A program made the translations under genes and the position numbers. Below, in pieces: positions 46,230 to 54,826 of a stretch of 64,000 nucleotides of DNA. This stretch comes from Vibrio natriegens NBRC 15636 = ATCC 14048 = DSM 759 (lineage in GTDB: Bacteria; Pseudomonadota; Gammaproteobacteria; Enterobacterales; Vibrionaceae), in NCBI RefSeq assembly GCF_035621455.1, contig NZ_CP141822.1, positions 1,488,001-1,552,000 on the forward strand. The letters are read 5' to 3'. Position 1 is the first letter of the stretch. Every line of letters starts with the position of its first letter. The notes beneath the pieces were generated by a model. That model had not been told where the DNA came from and did no database searches. It was given only the letters and a program-made list of their open reading frames with translations.

Positions 46230-47567
46230 ATGTATGAAAGCAAATTAGATGCGTTGGTAGAACGCTACTTCGATAATAACGACCGACGAATTAATGTGTC
46301 GGCAGGGTCGGTATTGATTGAACAAGCTGGCTATAACGATCGTCTATATTTCGTGATTTCGGGTGAATTGGCGGGCTACTACTCAGAAGATGACAAAAAG
46401 CCCATTAAAGTTTTTTCCGCCTCCGAGGGGACATTTATCGGGGTGCATAGCTTTTTTTCTGGTACGTGGACGGCGTCGTCAACCGTGGTTGCCCAAACAG
46501 CCGCAGAGCTAGCTTGGATAGAGCGCAGTACGCCAGCGGTGCAAGAATCACAATTCGGTCCTCTGACAACGCAATTTATGCCGGTAATGGTCAACGAGTT
46601 ATCTCGCCGCCAGCACCGTGCAATGGAAGAGGCACTTGCAAAAGAAAAGGCCCTGCAAAAGCTTCATACTGCAGAGCAGATGACAACGCTGGGGCAATTG
46701 GCTGCGGGTATTGCGCATGAACTTAACAACGCCATTGGGGTAGTGAGCAGTAAGTCCGAACGTTTACAAACTGTGATTATGGAGCTGTTAGAGGAAGTGC
46801 ATCCGGAGGCGAGTCAGTTTTTTGATTTTGGCTTGCTTCAGGGGCAAAAAGTCTCGTCTAGTGAGGCACGCAAACGAGGCAAGCATTTTGAAAAGTATTA
46901 TGGCCTCCCGAGAGACTTAGCGAGGGATTTAGCTCGTGCGGTACCAGAAGGTTACCTCTCAGAGCATTGGTTGAAGCGTCCTGAGGAAGCCATCAGGTAC
47001 TGGCAGATGGGGAGAGATCTTCATGACCTGCGTCTGGCTTCCAAGCATACGGTGGGCATTGTTCGCTCTGTTAAGCAATTGGGTCGAACCGATATCGATC
47101 TGGATGAGGCTTTGAATATCAATGATTCGATTAACCGAGCGGTTGCATTGTTACAAAGTGATTTAAGACGAGTACAAGTTCGTTTTAGTCCTGCGGAACT
47201 CCCTTTGTTTGTTGGCTCACAGACCGAACTCGTCCAGGTTTGGGTGAATATCTTAAAAAATGCTTGTGATGCGCTCATTAGCGTAGATTCGCCAGTCATC
47301 GAGATTCAAACTCGAGCCAGCAAAGGAAAAATTCTTGTCACTATCACTAATAACGGCCCTGAGATAGATGAAGCGACGCGTAGAAAGATATTTCGGCCGA
47401 ACTTTACTACCAAGAAAGGGGGGCTGTCATTTGGACTGGGCTTGGGCTTGTCGATAGTTAAACGCATTGTAGCAGGCTATGGCGGTTCGATTGTTGTAAA
47501 GAGTAACAGTGACAAAACTATTTTTAGAATCAAATTACCGGTAGAGGGTGAACATGGAGAAGCTTAA
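46230..47567 (+). CDS. cyclic-nucleotide-binding-domain histidine kinase
   Basis: A 445-residue cytosolic kinase. Residues about 10-105 are a CRP/cNMP-type beta barrel (INVSAGSVLIEQAGYNDRLY, FVISGELAGYYSED, EGTFIGVHSFFSG). The canonical phosphate-binding R-A pair is not evident, so the ligand may not be a cyclic nucleotide. A coiled coil (125-150) leads to the phospho-histidine H163 in LAAGIAHELNNAIG. An inserted segment of about 90 residues (190-280) separates HisKA from the ATPase domain (VWVNILKNACDAL, LGLGLSIVKRIVAGYGG). No membrane segments, so it must sense an internal signal or the adjacent transporter. Confidence 0.88.
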   Translation: MYESKLDALVERYFDNNDRRINVSAGSVLIEQAGYNDRLYFVISGELAGYYSEDDKKPIKVFSASEGTFIGVHSFFSGTWTASSTVVAQTAAELAWIERSTPAVQESQFGPLTTQFMPVMVNELSRRQHRAMEEALAKEKALQKLHTAEQMTTLGQLAAGIAHELNNAIGVVSSKSERLQTVIMELLEEVHPEASQFFDFGLLQGQKVSSSEARKRGKHFEKYYGLPRDLARDLARAVPEGYLSEHWLKRPEEAIRYWQMGRDLHDLRLASKHTVGIVRSVKQLGRTDIDLDEALNINDSINRAVALLQSDLRRVQVRFSPAELPLFVGSQTELVQVWVNILKNACDALISVDSPVIEIQTRASKGKILVTITNNGPEIDEATRRKIFRPNFTTKKGGLSFGLGLGLSIVKRIVAGYGGSIVVKSNSDKTIFRIKLPVEGEHGEA

Positions 47568-48027
47568 TTTAATTTGCGTTGATGACCAACGAGAGGTGTT
47601 AAGCGCAGTTTTACTTGATCTAGAACCATTATCTCAGTGGATAAACATAGAAGATTGTGAGTCCGCAGATGAAGTTCTGGAACTGATGGATGAACTTGAT
47701 GCAGAGGGTGAAATGATTGCTTTGATCATCTCTGATCACGTCATGCCAGGAAAAACTGGCGTTGAGCTTTTGGCTGAAATTTCAAAAGACAGTCGTTTTA
47801 CTCATACTAGAAAAGTCCTTTTAACCGGGCAGGCAACGCACACAGATACCATTAATGCGATTAATACCGCAGGCATTGACCGTTACTTCGAGAAGCCGTG
47901 GCAGGCCAGCCAGTTGGTAGAGTGTGTGAGGAATCTGGTGACCGCATACATCTTTGATAGGGGGCTGGATTATACTCAATACCATGAACACCTTGCTCAA
48001 AGCGTTGTCTTTGAAAGACTTAGATAA
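47554..48027 (+). CDS. single-domain response regulator
   Basis: A 157-residue receiver-only protein. Acidic pocket in LICVDDQREV, phosphoacceptor D61 in LIISDHVMPGKTGVELL, conserved T/S in VLLTGQAT and lysine in YFEKPWQASQ. There is no DNA-binding domain; a C-terminal helix of about 30 residues follows. The ATG at 47554 follows GAGGGTG and lies inside the kinase gene end (14-base overlap). Output must be through protein contact, or another protein not in this operon. Confidence 0.9.
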   Translation: MEKLNLICVDDQREVLSAVLLDLEPLSQWINIEDCESADEVLELMDELDAEGEMIALIISDHVMPGKTGVELLAEISKDSRFTHTRKVLLTGQATHTDTINAINTAGIDRYFEKPWQASQLVECVRNLVTAYIFDRGLDYTQYHEHLAQSVVFERLR

Positions 48028-48048
48028 CGAATATCTCTGTCATTTTTT

Positions 48049-48079
48049 ACGGCTACGAGTTCAAAATCGTAGCCGTTTT
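48049..48079 (+). terminator. intrinsic terminator of the SLC13-kinase operon
   Basis: Perfect 10-bp stem ACGGCTACGA / TCGTAGCCGT with an eight-base loop followed by TTTATTT. Confidence 0.85.
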
Positions 48080-48083
48080 ATTT

Positions 48084-48756
48084 CCCACGCCTCGAAATAG
48101 AAATCTATCATCTTTAAGTCTTTTAATTTCTGTTATGGAAATATGTCATACTATTCCTACGCTAAAACCGTAGCGAATAAAACACTCAGATATAATCAGA
48201 AATTTTAATTATTTGCCTTCCGGCTTGACGATATCACACAAAGTTTCTTAGTCGCTTATGGCGTGAAAGGGGCACGTTTTTCTATTCTTTAACAACTTAT
48301 CACTCTTTCTGGGTGCAACTTAATTAACTTTATGAAATAACTGCTGTTTATTAAAAGATCGTTGTTTAGAAGAAACTAATCAAGATTGGCAAATTGAATT
48401 GCATAATTAAGTGCTAATTTAGGCATGTCTTATTTCCTTTTTGGAAATAGTGCGTGTGGGTTTTTTCATTAGTTGCCAATCGTTGGCTAGAGTAAACTCT
48501 GTGTGTGGTTCGACAGAATAACAAAACAACAACGTTGTTTGGCTTAAAAAGGAGTGAACCCACTGCGTTTACCGTAGTAGAGATAGACCAGTACAATCTA
48601 AATTAAAAATGGCTGGCTACTCTATAAAAGCGGTGGGCGATTTGATGATGTTAAGACGTTTACCTGCGTAGTGACGACATCCGGTGGGGAATCTTCCTCG
48701 ACTCTCAAGACAAAAATCCCATCTTTACATCTTCAGCTTGTTCAAAATGTTAATAG
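48084..48756. other. long gene-free stretch between convergent genes
   Basis: About 670 bases with no credible gene. The longest frames lack ribosome sites or homology. A 19-codon frame at about 48609 (MAGYSIKAVGDLMMLRRLPA) is preceded by AAAGGAG at some distance. A small hairpin TATTTCC / GGAAATA lies near 48429-48449, with a six-T run near 48460. It may hold an sRNA or a decayed gene; nothing is proven. Confidence 0.35.
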
Positions 48757-49695
48757 TCAATATTCACAAGCGCTAAGCACTTTACATGCATCAAGTAGTT
48801 GCTGTTGTAACCAGCGTAAGGCGGGATCATTTAAGCTCGCTTTGTTCCAGACCAAACTATACGACACTTGCCCAAAATCAAACGGCAGAGGCTGCTCAAC
48901 CAAACCTTTTGTTTGCAGTGCGATTCTTGCCCAACGTTTAGAGCAGGTGAATAAGTAATCTGTATGATGGCACATTACCGCTGCGGATCCGAAATCAGCG
49001 ACGCGCATGGCAAGGTTTCGTTTCTGGTGCCTTTGTTGCAAGTTTTGCTCAAAGTATGGCCGAGAAAGGTCTTTATCATGAATACCTATATGCCTAGCGG
49101 ACAGATACCCTTCAATCGTCAGTGGTTGCTTGGCCAGCGGATTAGATTTGCCCATCAAACAGATCAGTTCATCTTTTAATATGGTTTGCCAAACGAGATC
49201 TTTGTTATGAGTCGGTGGCTGACTAAGATCATGGGGCAGCAACAAGAAATCAATCTGACCTCTGATCAACGCATCAAAACTCATCTCGTCTTTAGAATGG
49301 ACGTTTAAATAAGCATGGTTACCAAGTTGTTGTGACAAGTGAACTAAGACTGGAGCAAACAGCTCCATTGAGCTTTCACGCATCGCAATGGAAAAATCGC
49401 CCTGAAAGTACGCCGGACTGAATGAGCCCTGGTGCAATAAGCCGTTCATGCTAGACAAGATGCCGTGAATAGAAGGACCGATATTTATTGCAAATGGCGT
49501 AGGAACTAAACGGGTACCATCACGATAGAAAAGTTCATCTTTTAGAGTTTCACGAAGCTGGCTTAGTGTTTTACTGACACTCGAAGGTGTAACACAGAGT
49601 CGCTCTGCAGCTTGAGTGACACTGTGTGTTGTCAGCAACATGTGTAACACGGTGAGGTGTTTCAAACTGATTCTAGAAAGAGTGATATAGTCCAT
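48757..49695 (-). CDS. LysR-family transcriptional regulator
   Basis: A 312-residue regulator. N-terminal helix-turn-helix at about residues 10-70 (HLTVLHMLLTTHSVTQAAER, VTPSSVSKTLSQLRETLKDE) and a periplasmic-binding-protein-like effector domain (about 95-300). Not adjacent to an obvious target on its own strand; it is divergent from the 2OG oxygenase gene (357-base gap), which contains an operator-like repeat. The regulon is unknown. Confidence 0.9.
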   Translation of the reverse strand: MDYITLSRISLKHLTVLHMLLTTHSVTQAAERLCVTPSSVSKTLSQLRETLKDELFYRDGTRLVPTPFAINIGPSIHGILSSMNGLLHQGSFSPAYFQGDFSIAMRESSMELFAPVLVHLSQQLGNHAYLNVHSKDEMSFDALIRGQIDFLLLPHDLSQPPTHNKDLVWQTILKDELICLMGKSNPLAKQPLTIEGYLSARHIGIHDKDLSRPYFEQNLQQRHQKRNLAMRVADFGSAAVMCHHTDYLFTCSKRWARIALQTKGLVEQPLPFDFGQVSYSLVWNKASLNDPALRWLQQQLLDACKVLSACEY

Positions 49696-50052
49696 AAGTG
49701 AGTTTCGGTCTTTGTTTTATTCGAGAATAACAGTAATTTTGTAATTTATCATGTTATGAAAATAAACTTTTCTGGTATTTATCACTATAGTAATTCGATT
49801 GTGATGAGGATTGTTCGTCCCATCTCGTCCAGTTTGAGCGTTGTTACCGATAAAATGTGGGCGGTTTGCGGACAATCTTATTATTAAAGCAGAGGGTTTC
49901 TGTTTTCGTAAGGTTTAATAGGGAACACAGAGCGGAAATGAGAAGGACGACCTATAAAACTAAATAGTTGTCGTATCGACAAAATATCACATTTGTCGTT
50001 GTTGGTTGAATTACATATAAGACGCATCCAACCACACGATTGAATAGATTAA
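49696..50052. promoter_or_regulatory. divergent region with operator-like repeat
   Basis: No gene seen. TTGTCG-TAT-CGACAA (49968-49982) is a perfect inverted repeat, and a third half-site TTGTCG lies at 49993-49998. It is about 70-85 bases before the oxygenase start. No good ribosome site precedes that ATG. The repeat is a candidate site for the LysR protein or another regulator. Confidence 0.4.
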
Positions 50053-50655
50053 ATGAACGAACTGATCGATGCTATTGCGACTCATGGATATTATATTTGG
50101 GACGATTTTCTTTCAGAAGAAGAGGTTGCTCACTTAAGAGCGTGTATCCCTGACAATTGGAAAAAGGCGCGCATTGGTCGTAATGAAGATGTTACACGCA
50201 TAGAATCCATTCGCAGTGACAAAATTCAATGGCTAAAACCTGATATGGGCGAACCGATAGCATCTTACCTTAATAAGATGGAAGACATTCGCGAAGCGGT
50301 TAATCGTCATCTATATCTCGGTCTGTTTGAATATGAATCTCACTTTGCGAAATACGAGCAAGGCGATTTTTATAAAAAACATCTCGATAGTTTCAAAGGA
50401 AATGAAAATCGTCGTTTGACCACCGTGTTTTACATGAATGAAGCCTGGAGTGAAGAAGACGCTGGCGAACTGGTCGTTTATGATCTTAAAGACAACGTAA
50501 TCGCCAAGATACCACCGCGTGGAGGGCGTCTTCTTGTTTTCTTGTCAGAACAATTTCCACATGAAGTGTTACCGACTAATACAGAGCGATTTAGTATCGC
50601 AGGTTGGTTCCGTATCAATGGCGTCAGAGATAATTTGTTAGATATCGCAAGCTAA
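50053..50655 (+). CDS. 2-oxoglutarate/Fe(II) oxygenase, prolyl-4-hydroxylase-like
   Basis: A 200-residue double-stranded beta-helix dioxygenase. The iron triad is H110 and D112 (FYKKHLDSFKG) and H170 (EQFPHEVLPT), with R179 (ERFSIAGWF) for 2-oxoglutarate. The FAKYEQGDFYKKHLD pattern matches bacterial homologues of prolyl-4-hydroxylases, one of which hydroxylates elongation factor Tu in Pseudomonas. The substrate here is unknown. Confidence 0.9.
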   Translation: MNELIDAIATHGYYIWDDFLSEEEVAHLRACIPDNWKKARIGRNEDVTRIESIRSDKIQWLKPDMGEPIASYLNKMEDIREAVNRHLYLGLFEYESHFAKYEQGDFYKKHLDSFKGNENRRLTTVFYMNEAWSEEDAGELVVYDLKDNVIAKIPPRGGRLLVFLSEQFPHEVLPTNTERFSIAGWFRINGVRDNLLDIAS

Positions 50656-50876
50656 CTGACACGATTTAATCCCTTTTTATTAATATCAGGTGAGGCGTAA
50701 TCTTTACGTCTCGCCATCATCCTATAACAGAACATTTTCAACCATGTTCTGAATCCTCTGTTTTCACTCCCAACCATCCATAACAAACCTACCAGAAATC
50801 ATATAATTAAGTTTTGCCCTGATAGTCGTGATGAGTCTCACCCGATCGTCATGAATTTTTTTGGCTGATTTCCATG

Positions 50877-50894
50877 TGTAAATAAAAATATACA
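50877..50894. promoter_or_regulatory. TyrR box 1 (strong)
   Basis: TGTAAATAAAAATATACA matches TGTAAA-N6-TTTACA with one change. 149 bases upstream of tyrP. Confidence 0.75.
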
Positions 50895-50898
50895 TCAA

Positions 50899-50916
50899 TG
50901 GATTTTTATTCTTACA
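50899..50916. promoter_or_regulatory. TyrR box 2 (weak)
   Basis: TGGATTTTTATTCTTACA keeps the essential G and C (positions 2 and 17). It is 22 bp from the strong box, i.e. two helical turns, the arrangement seen in TyrR-controlled promoters. TTGATC (50923-50928) and TACAAT (50944-50949) could form a promoter just downstream, with a short 15-base spacer. Confidence 0.6.
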
Positions 50917-51042
50917 CTTTGCTTGATCTTATCGTGAATATCCTACAATATCGGGATCATAACAAAATATGGTGTCATGTAGGGTCATTCTTACCCGATC
51001 TGGTGCTGCTAATATTCAATGTGATGTAAAGAATAATATACA

Positions 51043-52248
51043 ATGAGTCGTTCTAAAGTGTTTGGTAGCACCCTAATTATTGCAGGGACTACAATTGGTG
51101 CCGGTATGCTGGCGCTTCCTCTTGCCTCTGCTGGTATCGGTTTTTCTACTTCCCTCGTTATTATGTTGGGTCTTTGGGCTTTAATGGCATTTACCGCCTT
51201 ATTGATGCTCGAGCTTCATCAGTATGCTGAAAGCAGTGCAACACTCCATACTCTGGCGAAACAAATACTGGGCCAGAAGGGTAAATGGGTTGCCAGCTTT
51301 GCAATGCTATTTTTGTTTTACTCTTTGTGTGCGGCATACATCGCTGGTGGCGGTGCACAGTTTGGCGAACGCCTAACCCAATGGTTTGATCTTGATATTT
51401 CAGGCTCGACTTCAACCATCATTTTCACATTGATAGTGACGTTGGTTGTGACTGTTGGCACCGGTACCGTAGATAAAGTGAACCGTGTTTTGTTTGCCCT
51501 CAAACTTCTTACTATGGTTGCGGTACTGTCATTTTTAGCGCCAAATGTGACGCAATCTTACCTGCTAAGCATGCCCATCGGACAAGGTCTTATTGTGGCG
51601 GCGATTCCTGTGATTTTTACGTCTTTTGGTTTCCACGGCAGTATTCCGGCTATTGTGAACTATTTAGACGGAGACACTGCTTCATTGCGTAAAGCCGTGA
51701 TCGTAGGCTCTACTATTCCTCTGGTCATTTACATATTCTGGCAAGTCGTGACGTTAGGCGTGGTCAGTCAGGATACATTGATTGAAAATGGCGGATTAAG
51801 TGCTCTTATTGGACAGTTATCACTGACGGTTCACCAATCAAATCTGGGTAACATTGTTGGTGTGTTTGCAGACTTGGCTCTATTAACCTCTTTCCTTGGC
51901 GTGAGTCTTGGCTTGTTCGAGTTCTTGGGCGATACGATCAAAGGAAGCAGTGAAAAGCCAAACCGTTTGATTGCTGCGTTAATCACGTTTACTCCACCAT
52001 TAGGCTTTGCGCTGTTTTATCCGCAAGGTTTCATCATGGCATTAGGCTATGCGGCTATCGCTCTGGCTATTCTAGCGATATTTTTACCGCTGGTGATGGT
52101 TATTAAAGTCCGTCGCTCTGACGATTTTTCCGGAGAATACCGCGTAGCTGGCGGGCAGGGGGCGTTAGTGATCACAGGTATCGCAGGTACGGGAATCGTC
52201 GCTGCACAGATATTGATTACGCTTGGAGTGTTGCCAGCTTTAGGTTGA
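51043..52248 (+). CDS. tyrP: tyrosine-specific permease
   Basis: A 401-residue HAAAP-family transporter with 11 helices. The first segment GSTLIIAGTTIGAGMLALPL and FTSFGFHGSIPAIVNYLDGD are characteristic of the TyrP/Mtr/TnaB group. Length fits E. coli TyrP (403). The two TyrR boxes upstream favour tyrosine over tryptophan. Single gene unit with terminator at 52276-52307. Confidence 0.88.
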   Translation: MSRSKVFGSTLIIAGTTIGAGMLALPLASAGIGFSTSLVIMLGLWALMAFTALLMLELHQYAESSATLHTLAKQILGQKGKWVASFAMLFLFYSLCAAYIAGGGAQFGERLTQWFDLDISGSTSTIIFTLIVTLVVTVGTGTVDKVNRVLFALKLLTMVAVLSFLAPNVTQSYLLSMPIGQGLIVAAIPVIFTSFGFHGSIPAIVNYLDGDTASLRKAVIVGSTIPLVIYIFWQVVTLGVVSQDTLIENGGLSALIGQLSLTVHQSNLGNIVGVFADLALLTSFLGVSLGLFEFLGDTIKGSSEKPNRLIAALITFTPPLGFALFYPQGFIMALGYAAIALAILAIFLPLVMVIKVRRSDDFSGEYRVAGGQGALVITGIAGTGIVAAQILITLGVLPALG

Positions 52249-52275
52249 TTATTCTGTCTAAAACTAAACATTTTT

Positions 52276-52307
52276 AAAGCCAATGGGTATGATTCATTGG
52301 CTTTTTT
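52276..52307 (+). terminator. intrinsic terminator of tyrP
   Basis: Ten-bp stem AAAGCCAATG / CATTGGCTTT with a nine-base loop; the right arm continues into a TTT run. Confidence 0.88.
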
Positions 52308-52493
52308 AATCTGGATCAGGTGAGTTGGATATATCCACTAAAAAAGTTGGCGGATGTTCGGTTTTGTTTTGTACACTTATATTGTGGTATATCAAAAATT
52401 TGAGTTGAAAAAATTTGCTCTAATAATTTACGCAATAAACTGATAAAAAGGGCTTTTTCGCTCAATACCTAGTTTGACTGGGAGAGTGGAAGT

Positions 52494-53609
52494 ATGACAC
52501 ACCGTAGTTTTTATCCGTTTGCAAAACCGCTTAATGAGCAATTGCAAGCGTTGAAAAATAGGATGCAGGCACATATGCCATGCATTGACAGGGTGTCGTT
52601 CGCAAAATATCACCCCAGACAAGATATGCTCATATCTTTCGCTGACACTGAGTTTAATAACTGGGATTTAGCGCATTATGAAGCGCCACTTCGTAAACTC
52701 CCCAACTTGTATGCCGCGGCTCAAAACGGAACACCTCGTATCGTTGATGATCTCAACGACATTAATCACAGCGATCGCGTTAAAGTCCTGCTTAACTACG
52801 GGTATCGATCCTCTGCCGCAATTCCTTGCTACGAAAACAAAGTATTTACCGGCTTTGTCTTTTTGAATTCCGTTAAACCCAATTCATTTAAGTTAGAAAC
52901 GCTGGATGTGCTCAAACCTTATTTTGATATGGTCGAATTTGCCGTGGAGTCGGAAGATCATGTTGTCAATGAGATCGAAAGGCTGTCTGAGCGTAAGCTA
53001 TGTTCGATGCCTGGTTATTGTCCAGAGTGCTACGCCCACACCAAGAGAATGCGCCTTTACGCTCACTTGCTTGGTGTTCACCTTGCGGAACGACATAAGT
53101 TGACGGATGAAATGGTTGAACAGATTGGTATTTTCGCACAGTTCCATGCTGTGAGTGGTATCCAATTGCCGATTGATATTGCTTGTCATCGTAGTCATTT
53201 TAGCAAAGAGCAAGAGTCCATCATCATCCAGCATATTGAGCAATGTATCGAGTCGGCAGACGACACCGTTGCCCGCATTGGTAACCCCGTTCATCCGAGT
53301 GTTGTGCTATTCATGCAGATGGTGACTTATCAGTATGAAAATTTAAACGGGTCAGGCTACCCGCATGGATTGGAAGAAAAGGATGTTCCAATCGCCGCTC
53401 AAATTGTTGCAGTTGCGAACTCCTTTGACGTACTGACCACGCACCACCCAAATCGTCAGGCATGGTCTATTCCGTATGCGTTAATTGAGTTAGAGAAATG
53501 GGTAAGTGACGGTTTATTGTCTGGTGAGTGTGTCAACGTCTTGCGGGATAACCAAGTTTATCTAAAACAAATTATCCATAAATATCCAGAACACTGCTCT
53601 GTAGAATAG
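52494..53609 (+). CDS. GAF-like plus degenerate HD-GYP domain protein
   Basis: A 371-residue cytosolic protein. About residues 20-165 look like a GAF sensor domain. About 180-360 align with HD-GYP cyclic-di-GMP phosphodiesterases, but most metal ligands are gone: the HD-x-GK motif is FHAVSGIQLP (near 218), HHE is QYE, and VAD is VAN, although GSGYPHGLEEKDVPIAAQIV keeps the GYP motif (near 290). It is thus probably inactive as an enzyme and may bind c-di-GMP or act as a partner. TGGGAGAGTGG precedes the ATG. Confidence 0.85.
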   Translation: MTHRSFYPFAKPLNEQLQALKNRMQAHMPCIDRVSFAKYHPRQDMLISFADTEFNNWDLAHYEAPLRKLPNLYAAAQNGTPRIVDDLNDINHSDRVKVLLNYGYRSSAAIPCYENKVFTGFVFLNSVKPNSFKLETLDVLKPYFDMVEFAVESEDHVVNEIERLSERKLCSMPGYCPECYAHTKRMRLYAHLLGVHLAERHKLTDEMVEQIGIFAQFHAVSGIQLPIDIACHRSHFSKEQESIIIQHIEQCIESADDTVARIGNPVHPSVVLFMQMVTYQYENLNGSGYPHGLEEKDVPIAAQIVAVANSFDVLTTHHPNRQAWSIPYALIELEKWVSDGLLSGECVNVLRDNQVYLKQIIHKYPEHCSVE

Positions 53610-53635
53610 TGGTAAACAATGAAGGAGATGAAAAT

Positions 53636-53664
53636 TTGACTAGGAGGATTTTATAAACAATACT
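53636..53664 (+). promoter_or_regulatory. sigma-70 promoter of the SOS-controlled small gene
   Basis: TTGACT (53636-53641), a 17-base spacer and AATACT (53659-53664). The -10 box overlaps the LexA box. Confidence 0.6.
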
Positions 53665-53680
53665 GTATGCATGTACAGTA
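53661..53680. promoter_or_regulatory. LexA (SOS) box
   Basis: TACTGTATGCATGTACAGTA matches TACTG-TAT-N4-TA-CAGTA with the obligatory CTG-N10-CAG. The flanks extend the inverted repeat to 11-bp arms (53657-53667, 53674-53684). It ends 31 bases before the ATG of the 72-residue gene. Confidence 0.88.
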
Positions 53681-53711
53681 TTGTGGTTTAGATTAAGTTT
53701 GGAGGTGAAGT

Positions 53712-53930
53712 ATGTTGTGGGAAACCCTAGAAAGAGTAAACCGCTTACGCCAACAAGCACTTGCGAATTCTGAGTTTGTTCAGTCGGCCAAAGAGCATGA
53801 ACAGGCTTTGCATGAGCAAGAGTATCATTACCAACCAAAAAACGCGCGTTCAGTCAAAGACAGACAAGGTAAAAAATCGCTGGCTGATATATACAAAGAA
53901 GTAGAGTTTAGCGCGGATTCTCGTCATTAA
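53712..53930 (+). CDS. small SOS-regulated protein of unknown function
   Basis: A 72-residue charged, largely helical protein (MLWETLERVNRLRQQALANS; KEHEQALHEQEYHYQ; later SLADIYKEVEFSADSRH). TTTGGAGGTGAAG gives a strong ribosome site before ATG 53712. No signal peptide, no membrane helix, no recognised family. Its promoter carries an excellent LexA box, so it should be induced by DNA damage. Short acidic/basic helical SOS proteins elsewhere act as inhibitors of division, integration or polymerases, but no such link can be read from this sequence. Confidence 0.85.
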   Translation: MLWETLERVNRLRQQALANSEFVQSAKEHEQALHEQEYHYQPKNARSVKDRQGKKSLADIYKEVEFSADSRH

Positions 53931-53944
53931 TCCTTTTCATCGCT

Positions 53945-53976
53945 GCTGCGGCTTACACATAATAAACGCCGCAGCG
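53945..53976 (+). terminator. possible terminator
   Basis: Eight-bp stem GCTGCGGC / GCCGCAGC with a 15-base loop just after the small gene; TTTT follows about eight bases later. Confidence 0.5.
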
Positions 53977-54004
53977 CAATTGCTTTTGCATTAACTGGAT
54001 GCGC

Positions 54005-54553
54005 TTAGAAATCCGCTTTGCGTACATAGTGCGGGTTTTTGTATTTCTTTGCTGGACCAAATGCAGAAACCACCAGTTTGTTCCACAGTGCTTTATCAAA
54101 CTCACCTTTAGGGATAGAAGGGTAGAGGGTCTCTTCTTCTTCTCGGGAAAAGTTCATGTACTGCTTTTTCTTAATCTGGTTGTACTTCTTCGCTATCTGA
54201 TTGTGCTTTCTTACCCACTCTAACTTGTAGTCACGAAGCACTTGTTCACCTTTGTCTTCGCTCATACGAGAAAGGAAAAGCCTTTTATAAGAAACTTTTC
54301 TGTCCAGCATGGTTCTCATGACAGTCTGAATATATTTGCCATGATGCGTTACGGTGATGTCATTTTCGTCAATAGGAGTAATACACCAGCCTTTTGGGAG
54401 AAAGTCTGGTTTCTTAAATTGTTTGTTACGTTCCATTAAAGCTTGGTGCAAAACCAAATCTGAGGTTCCGCGGAACGTTTTTTGCCATTTACCAATGCGA
54501 ATTTGAATCGAGCCTGGTAAACGATAGATATTAGTAAACTTATCTTTATCCAT
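54005..54553 (-). CDS. hypothetical basic protein, possible DNA-binding
   Basis: A 182-residue, lysine-rich protein. The N-terminus (NIYRLPGSIQIRIGKWQKTF followed by ALMERNKQF) has a beta-beta-beta-helix flavour resembling AP2-type DNA-binding domains, a weak impression only. The C-terminal half is helical and basic (KKYNQIKKKQYMNFSREEEE). No enzyme motifs. The gene is convergent with the SOS small gene and co-directional with, but about 270 bases from, the ABC exporter genes. Confidence 0.65.
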   Translation of the reverse strand: MDKDKFTNIYRLPGSIQIRIGKWQKTFRGTSDLVLHQALMERNKQFKKPDFLPKGWCITPIDENDITVTHHGKYIQTVMRTMLDRKVSYKRLFLSRMSEDKGEQVLRDYKLEWVRKHNQIAKKYNQIKKKQYMNFSREEEETLYPSIPKGEFDKALWNKLVVSAFGPAKKYKNPHYVRKADF

Positions 54554-54797
54554 GGACTTCAGTCATGAGATTAATATGCAATATTGAAATGTGATAACCA
54601 GCCGATCGAGAAATAGAAAATAGACTGGCTGAATTTAATTGCGATTTTACAACGACATCGCGTTAATTAGCGAGGGGTTATGTCAATTATCGGTGAGGAA
54701 ATAGAAAATTATTGTCGTTTGTTGCGAAATGTAACGCTAAATTACGTCAAAATGCAGAAGTTGAATATTAAGGCGTGATTACTGCACCAAAATAGTA

Positions 54798-54820
54798 CGC
54801 CCGTAAAATGGCTACGGGCG
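54798..54820 (-). terminator. terminator of the mdlAB-like operon
   Basis: Eight-bp stem CGCCCGTA / TACGGGCG with a seven-base loop; on the minus strand the hairpin is followed by TACTATTTTGG. It begins just 7 bases after the last stop codon. Confidence 0.65.
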
Positions 54821-54826
54821 CATATT

